From: Anaerosporobacter sp031551385
GTDB lineage: Bacteria > Bacillota > Clostridia > Lachnospirales > Lachnospiraceae
Direction of reading: 5' to 3'
Length of the DNA: 27,458 nt
Assembly: GCF_031551385.1 (NCBI RefSeq)
Contig: NZ_JAVBNS010000081.1
Span: 1 to 27,458, forward strand
This document shows, in pieces, positions 23,737-27,458 of the stretch. A program made the translations under genes and the position numbers. Below the pieces are notes generated by a model. That model searched no databases. It was not told the DNA's origin and worked only from the letters and a program-made list of their open reading frames with translations. Each line of letters begins with the position of its first letter. The first letter of the stretch is position 1.

Positions 23737-23925
23737 ATGAAATATGTTGATATATTTGTTATAAATATGTTGGTTTTCTCGTTGGCAGGTGGAATATTCA
23801 AAGTAATTATGAATAATAAAAAAGATAAAGCCAAGAAAAAGGCGAACAAAAAGAATATTCGAACTATATGTAATGTGAATGAACTAGAATCTACAACTAT
23901 GAAGGTAGAAGAGAACAATAAATAA
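23737..23925 (+). CDS. small single-span membrane protein
   Basis: From the ATG at 23737 the protein has 62 residues. The in-frame ATG at 23716 has no ribosome site, while GAGAGGAG (23718-23725) precedes 23737. Residues about 4-24 (VDIFVINMLVFSLAGGIFKVI) form one membrane helix. A strongly basic stretch KKDKAKKKANKK follows, then a polar acidic tail (NELESTTMKVEENNK). By the positive-inside rule the basic part and tail are probably cytoplasmic. It stands between the adhE terminator and a two-component system with its own promoter. No family is recognised. A partner of the downstream sensor or transporter is conceivable but not shown. Confidence 0.65.
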   Translation: MKYVDIFVINMLVFSLAGGIFKVIMNNKKDKAKKKANKKNIRTICNVNELESTTMKVEENNK

Positions 23926-24010
23926 GTATTGTTGAATCTAAAGTCGTGCACAGTAACCTGTGTTGTAAGGCTTGGGCTAATAATGTAGAATAGATTCTTA
24001 TACCAAAACA

Positions 24011-24019
24011 TGCTATAAT
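24011..24019 (+). promoter_or_regulatory. extended -10 promoter of the response regulator gene
   Basis: TGCTATAAT is a perfect extended -10, with the consensus TATAAT at 24014-24019. No good -35 is seen. It lies 33 bp upstream of the ATG at 24052, so the leader is short. Confidence 0.65.
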
Positions 24020-24051
24020 TATATGCATGAAAAACGACTAGAGGTGGAACG

Positions 24052-24723
24052 ATGTATAAGATGATGATTGTAGAAGATGACCGTGGAATTGCAGAGGCGA
24101 TAAAAGAGCAGGCTCAGATGTGGGATTTGGAAGTTCTTTGTGTACAAAACTTTAGAAACGTAACGGAAGAGTTCGCGAATTTCCAACCACATTTGATACT
24201 ACTTGATATATCGTTACCTTTCTTCAATGGCTATCACTGGTGTAGTGAGATTCGTAAGATATCCAAAGTGCCAATTATCTTCATATCATCTGCTTCTGAC
24301 AGTATGAATATCGTAATGGCAATGAATATGGGGGCGGATGACTTTATTGCAAAACCGTTTGACCAAAGTGTATTAATGGCAAAAGTTCAAGCGATGCTTC
24401 GTCGTACGTATGATTTTGCTGCGAGTGTACCTATACTCGAACATAGAGGTGCATTTTTGAACACAGGAGATAATTCACTGACATTTGCTGAAGAAAAAAT
24501 TCCACTTACAAAGAATGAATACCGAATCCTTCTTTGTCTAATGGAAAACAAATGTAAGGTTGTAAGTCGTGAAAAACTGATGGAACGACTATGGGAGACG
24601 GATTCGTTTGTAGATGAAAATACTTTGACAGTTAATATCAATCGACTTAGAAAGAAATTAGAAGCATCAGGGCTGGAGAGTTTTATTGCAACGAAATTTG
24701 GTGTGGGATATATTATTGAGTAG
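24052..24723 (+). CDS. OmpR-family response regulator (BceR/VirR-like)
   Basis: The 223-residue protein has a receiver domain (1-120) with acidic pocket Asp9/Asp10 (IVEDD), phosphoacceptor Asp52 (LLDISLPFFNG) and Lys101 (AKPF). A winged-helix DNA-binding domain follows (about 130-223), with LTKNEYRILLCLMENK, VSREKLMERLW, VDENTLTVNINRLRKKLE and a GVGY end. It has its own extended -10 promoter and precedes a short histidine kinase and a BceAB-type transporter, the order of peptide-antibiotic sensing modules in Firmicutes. Its probable binding site is the TTACA-N4-TGTAA box at 25891-25910. Assignment to the bacitracin-type group rests on this context. Confidence 0.93.
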   Translation: MYKMMIVEDDRGIAEAIKEQAQMWDLEVLCVQNFRNVTEEFANFQPHLILLDISLPFFNGYHWCSEIRKISKVPIIFISSASDSMNIVMAMNMGADDFIAKPFDQSVLMAKVQAMLRRTYDFAASVPILEHRGAFLNTGDNSLTFAEEKIPLTKNEYRILLCLMENKCKVVSREKLMERLWETDSFVDENTLTVNINRLRKKLEASGLESFIATKFGVGYIIE

Positions 24724-24807
24724 CTTGGAGTATTTGAAATACAGTTTGATATAATGTTCACAGTAATGATGTATCAAGATTAAGAGAAGATAAAATATAT
24801 TTGAAAG

Positions 24808-24822
24808 TTCACAAATTGTGAA
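24808..24822. promoter_or_regulatory. palindrome between regulator and kinase genes
   Basis: TTCACAA-A-TTGTGAA has perfect 7-bp arms and a single central base. It contains TCACA-N3-TGTGA, close to the TTACA-N4-TGTAA box upstream of the transporter. It sits in the unusually long 173-bp gap between the regulator and its kinase, and may be an operator for an internal promoter. Confidence 0.4.
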
Positions 24823-24896
24823 ATTAAGGAAAATTCGGAGTGTCAATCAATATTGGCATTTAAAGGACAATTATTTATAAAAGAGGAAATATAGAT

Positions 24897-25889
24897 ATGA
24901 ACGTATTTGGACTATACTTAAAACAACGCAGAAAAGGCATACTTGCATTTGTCTTATTCTGCATAATTTTTGCGGTTACATTTCTATTGTATCATCTACC
25001 AATCGATGCAGTTGCCTATCCTACGTTGCTTTGCACTTTTCTTGGAATATTATTTATAGTTGTAGATTTTAGCAGAGTGCAAAGAAAACATAAGCAACTT
25101 CTTGAAATGAGAACATTAACAGCAGCTATGATTTCCTCTTTTCCTCTCGTTGAAGGAATAGAAGATGAAGATTACCAAGCGATCATTCAATTGCTAAAGG
25201 AAGAGCAGGAACATCTTGAAACAGATATGAATAATCGTTATACAGATATGATAGAATACTATACTGTCTGGGTACATCAGATAAAAACTCCAATTGCATC
25301 GATGCGGTTAACATTGCAGAATGAAGATTCCGCCTTATCACGAAAATTAGTAGCGGATTTATTTCGAGTGGAACAGTATGTGGAAATGGTGCTTGCATTT
25401 TTACGGCTTGGCTCTACATCTACGGATTATCTGATTAAGGAACACGATTTAGATGCGATTATTCGTGGCTCAGTTAAGAAGTTTGCAGGTGAATTTATAA
25501 GTAGAAAAATCCGTTTGGAATATGAACAGCTTGTCTCTGAAACAATTGTAACGGACGAAAAATGGTTCGTATTCGTTTTGGAACAAGTAATATCGAATGC
25601 ATTAAAATATACACAGGAAGGCAACATAAAAATCTATATGAAAGAGTCGAAAACGTTGTGTATTGAAGATACTGGTATCGGCATAGCACCAGAAGATTTG
25701 CCACGTATCTTTGAAAAGGGCTATACTGGATATAATGGACGAAGTGATAAAAGGGCGAGCGGGATTGGACTATACCTTTGTAAGAGTATTTGTGCAAAAC
25801 TTGGTCATACAATTACAGCGACTTCAGTGCTTGGTCAAGGAACGACAATTCATATCAATTTGGAGCAGTATGAACTACAAAAGGAATAA
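24897..25889 (+). CDS. intramembrane-sensing type histidine kinase (BceS-like)
   Basis: The 330-residue kinase has two transmembrane helices at about 15-32 and 38-57 joined by only a few residues, so it has almost no external sensing domain. This is the layout of BceS-type kinases that detect the state of their partner ABC transporter. The DHp segment has phosphoacceptor His127 in VHQIKTPIASMRL. The ATPase domain has the N-box EQVISNALKYT, G1 DTGIGIAPEDL, the F-box RIFEKGYTG and G2 ASGIGLYL. AGAGGAAAT precedes the ATG. It works with the regulator encoded 173 bp upstream and probably with the transporter encoded downstream. Confidence 0.93.
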   Translation: MNVFGLYLKQRRKGILAFVLFCIIFAVTFLLYHLPIDAVAYPTLLCTFLGILFIVVDFSRVQRKHKQLLEMRTLTAAMISSFPLVEGIEDEDYQAIIQLLKEEQEHLETDMNNRYTDMIEYYTVWVHQIKTPIASMRLTLQNEDSALSRKLVADLFRVEQYVEMVLAFLRLGSTSTDYLIKEHDLDAIIRGSVKKFAGEFISRKIRLEYEQLVSETIVTDEKWFVFVLEQVISNALKYTQEGNIKIYMKESKTLCIEDTGIGIAPEDLPRIFEKGYTGYNGRSDKRASGIGLYLCKSICAKLGHTITATSVLGQGTTIHINLEQYELQKE

Positions 25890-25890
25890 C

Positions 25891-25910
25891 TTCTTACAAA
25901 AGTGTAAGAA
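25891..25910. promoter_or_regulatory. probable response-regulator binding box upstream of the ABC transporter
   Basis: TTCTTACA-AAAG-TGTAAGAA has perfect 8-bp arms and a 4-bp spacer. It contains TTACA-N4-TGTAA, fitting the inverted-repeat form TNACA-N4-TGTAA described for BceR-type regulators. It starts one base after the kinase stop and lies about 90 bp upstream of the ATPase start. Confidence 0.75.
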
Positions 25911-25913
25911 ATA

Positions 25914-25958
25914 AAACGGGAAATGTAAGGCGATTCTATGGCGTTGCATTTCCCGTTT
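25914..25958 (+). terminator. 12-bp hairpin between the box and the transporter genes
   Basis: AAACGGGAAATG (25914-25925) pairs perfectly with CATTTCCCGTTT (25947-25958) around a 21-nt loop. It may terminate the regulator-kinase transcript. Its U-tract is weak (GTTTCTGTT), so an attenuator is also possible. TACAAT at 25963-25968 just after it could be the -10 of the transporter promoter. Confidence 0.6.
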
Positions 25959-26001
25959 CTGTTACAATAAGTGCAGAAAGATTGATAGGAGGAAATATAC
26001 G

Positions 26002-26763
26002 ATGAGTATTTTAGAAGTAAACGGACTAAAGAAAGTTTATGCAACCCGCTTTGGTGGGAATAAAGTTGAAGCACTAAAAAATGTAAATTTTAGTGTGGAG
26101 CAAGGCGAATATGTTGCGATTATGGGGGAGTCAGGTTCGGGTAAAACCACGCTACTTAATATTTTAGCGGCGCTTGATAAGCCGACGAATGGTACAGTAA
26201 ATCTTGATGGAAAAGAGCTTTCTAAAATTAAGGAGTCAGCAGTAGCGACATTTCGCCGTGATAATCTAGGTTTTGTTTTTCAGGATTTCAATCTTTTGGA
26301 TACATTTACACTAGAGGATAATATCTATCTACCTCTTGTTCTTGCTGGAAAAACCTATAAGGAAATGCATGCTAGGCTTGAACCAATTGCAGCAAGGCTT
26401 GGAATTACAGGATTGTTGAAAAAATATCCTTATGAGGTATCAGGAGGTCAGAAGCAAAGAGCGGCAGTTGCACGAGCATTGATCACAAATCCGAAATTAA
26501 TACTCGCTGATGAGCCAACAGGAGCATTAGATTCCAAGGCAACGGATGAATTGTTACATCTCTTTAGTGAAATTAATAAAAGTGGGCAAACGATATTGAT
26601 GGTAACACATTCCGTAAAAGCAGCAAGCCATGCAGGACGTGTATTATTTATTAAAGATGGTGAAGTATTTCATCAGATTTATCGTGGAAATGATACGAAT
26701 GAACAATTGTATCAAAAGGTTTCTGATACGTTAACTTTACTTGCGACAGGTGGTGAAAAGTGA
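26002..26763 (+). CDS. ABC transporter ATPase, BceA/MacB class
   Basis: The 253-residue ATPase has Walker A GESGSGKTT (42-50), Q-loop VFQDFNLLD (92-100), signature VSGGQKQR (146-153), Walker B LILADEP (166-172) and the H-loop in MVTHS. The QDFNLLDTFTLEDNIYLPL segment is typical of the BceA/LolD/MacB class paired with FtsX-like permeases. AGGAGG lies close before the ATG. Its stop overlaps the permease start by one base (TGATG), so the two are coupled. With the neighbouring regulator and kinase it should form a module that senses and removes a cell-wall-active peptide antibiotic; the ligand is unknown. Confidence 0.95.
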   Translation: MSILEVNGLKKVYATRFGGNKVEALKNVNFSVEQGEYVAIMGESGSGKTTLLNILAALDKPTNGTVNLDGKELSKIKESAVATFRRDNLGFVFQDFNLLDTFTLEDNIYLPLVLAGKTYKEMHARLEPIAARLGITGLLKKYPYEVSGGQKQRAAVARALITNPKLILADEPTGALDSKATDELLHLFSEINKSGQTILMVTHSVKAASHAGRVLFIKDGEVFHQIYRGNDTNEQLYQKVSDTLTLLATGGEK

Positions 26764-27458
26764 TGGAAGCAGGATTCTATCCGAAACTCGCCCTTGACGG
26801 GATTCGAAAAAACAAAAGAATGTATCTCCCATATATCTTAACTTGTGTTGGAATGGTAATGATGTATTATATTATTGTGTTTTTGCAATACACGAATACG
26901 CTGGACTATTTGCCAGGCGCAGAAACGATTCGTATTACACTTCAATTTGGTGGCTGGGTAATTGCGTTTTTTGCAACTATATTTTTATTCTATACAAATG
27001 CATTTTTGATTCGTAGACGAAAGAAAGAATTCGGTTTGTATAACATTCTTGGAATGGGAAAATGGAATATTGGTCGGATTTTATTCTGTGAAACAATAAT
27101 TATTGCGATTACATCACTTGGTATTGGACTTATTGCAGGAATTGCTTTATCCAAACTTGCGGAATTAGGGCTTGTAAATGTTCTTAAAGCGGATGTCACA
27201 TATACATTAAAGGTATCGCTCGAAGCGATAGGGATGACAAGTATCGTATTTGGTGTTATTTTTGCTTTATTATTCTTGAATGCAATTCGTCAAATTAAAA
27301 TGGCAAATGCGATTTCTCTTTTACGCAGTGAAAATGTAGGTGAGAAACCACCAAAAGCAAACTGGATTTTTGGTATTCTAGGTGTGATAGTCCTTGGGGT
27401 AGCGTATTATATAGCAGTAACAATAGAAGCACCGATAGCGGCAATTGTGTGGTTTTTT
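26763..27458 (+). CDS. BceB-type FtsX-like ABC permease (3' end cut by window)
   Basis: The frame starts at ATG 26763, inside the stop of the ATPase gene, and stays open to the end, giving 232 visible residues. The protein begins MEAGFYPKLALDGIRKNKRM, then has a helix (YLPYILTCVGMVMMYYIIVFL), a second helix (FGGWVIAFFATIFLFYTNAFL), the cytoplasmic RRRKKEFGLYNILGMGKWNIG segment that is a hallmark of FtsX-like permeases of this class, and further helix pairs. BceB-type permeases usually have about 620-670 residues, ten helices and a large external loop; the cut falls before that loop. The visible part is intact, so the gene is truncated only by the window. Confidence 0.93.
   Translation, partial: MEAGFYPKLALDGIRKNKRMYLPYILTCVGMVMMYYIIVFLQYTNTLDYLPGAETIRITLQFGGWVIAFFATIFLFYTNAFLIRRRKKEFGLYNILGMGKWNIGRILFCETIIIAITSLGIGLIAGIALSKLAELGLVNVLKADVTYTLKVSLEAIGMTSIVFGVIFALLFLNAIRQIKMANAISLLRSENVGEKPPKANWIFGILGVIVLGVAYYIAVTIEAPIAAIVWFF

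Noticed and set aside
1..27458. CRISPR array, rRNA, tRNA, insertion sequence or prophage
   Set aside because: No regularly spaced repeats, no tRNA-like cloverleaf noticed, and no transposase, integrase or phage structural reading frame.

Overview
The window is AT-rich Gram-positive DNA with strong Shine-Dalgarno sites and clostridial gene families (LL/DL-DAP metabolism, bifunctional AdhE under probable Rex control, a BceRS-AB-like module). Together with the pectin/uronate locus this points to an anaerobic Firmicute of the Lachnospiraceae, of the Lachnospira or Lachnoclostridium kind. That assignment is an inference from gene content, not a sequence match.

Left half (1-14110): a pectin oligosaccharide and galacturonate locus. 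A LacI-type regulator (cut by the window start) is divergent from a lipoprotein sugar-binding protein, a GH105 unsaturated uronidase, two MalF/MalG-type permeases, a GH28 polygalacturonase-like enzyme, a TIM-barrel isomerase/epimerase of unknown substrate, and uxaB, uxaA, uxaC and a KDG kinase. The logic is: capture and import oligogalacturonides, trim them in the cytoplasm (neither glycosidase has a signal peptide), then convert galacturonate to tagaturonate, altronate, 2-keto-3-deoxygluconate (KDG) and KDPG. The transporter ATPase, the KDPG aldolase and any secreted pectinase are not in the window. Three related LacI/cre-like operators sit in the divergent control region, and a strong hairpin follows the binding-protein gene.

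Middle (14111-20513): independent small units, mostly bounded by terminators. They are a SEC-C zinc-motif protein; an orphan LytS/YesM-type sensor kinase behind a perfect consensus promoter; a membrane-anchored DUF4015-like glycosidase-fold protein; a 331-bp nested palindrome with a GC-rich core; an M19 dipeptidase; a previously uncalled 39-codon ORF whose ribosome site lies in a hairpin; and dapF.

Right part (20514-27458): adhE behind a promoter with three Rex-like boxes, two of them in a duplicated -10/Rex module, and a structured leader. Then come a 62-residue membrane peptide, an OmpR-type response regulator, a short-loop intramembrane-type histidine kinase, a clear TTACA-N4-TGTAA response-regulator box, and a BceAB-type ABC transporter whose permease runs off the window end. 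This last group looks like a peptide-antibiotic sensing and detoxification module.

No rRNA, tRNA, CRISPR array or complete insertion sequence was seen. The least explained items are the large palindrome at 17874-18204, the small ORF ahead of dapF, the TIM-barrel enzyme in the uronate operon and the duplicated Rex/promoter module.
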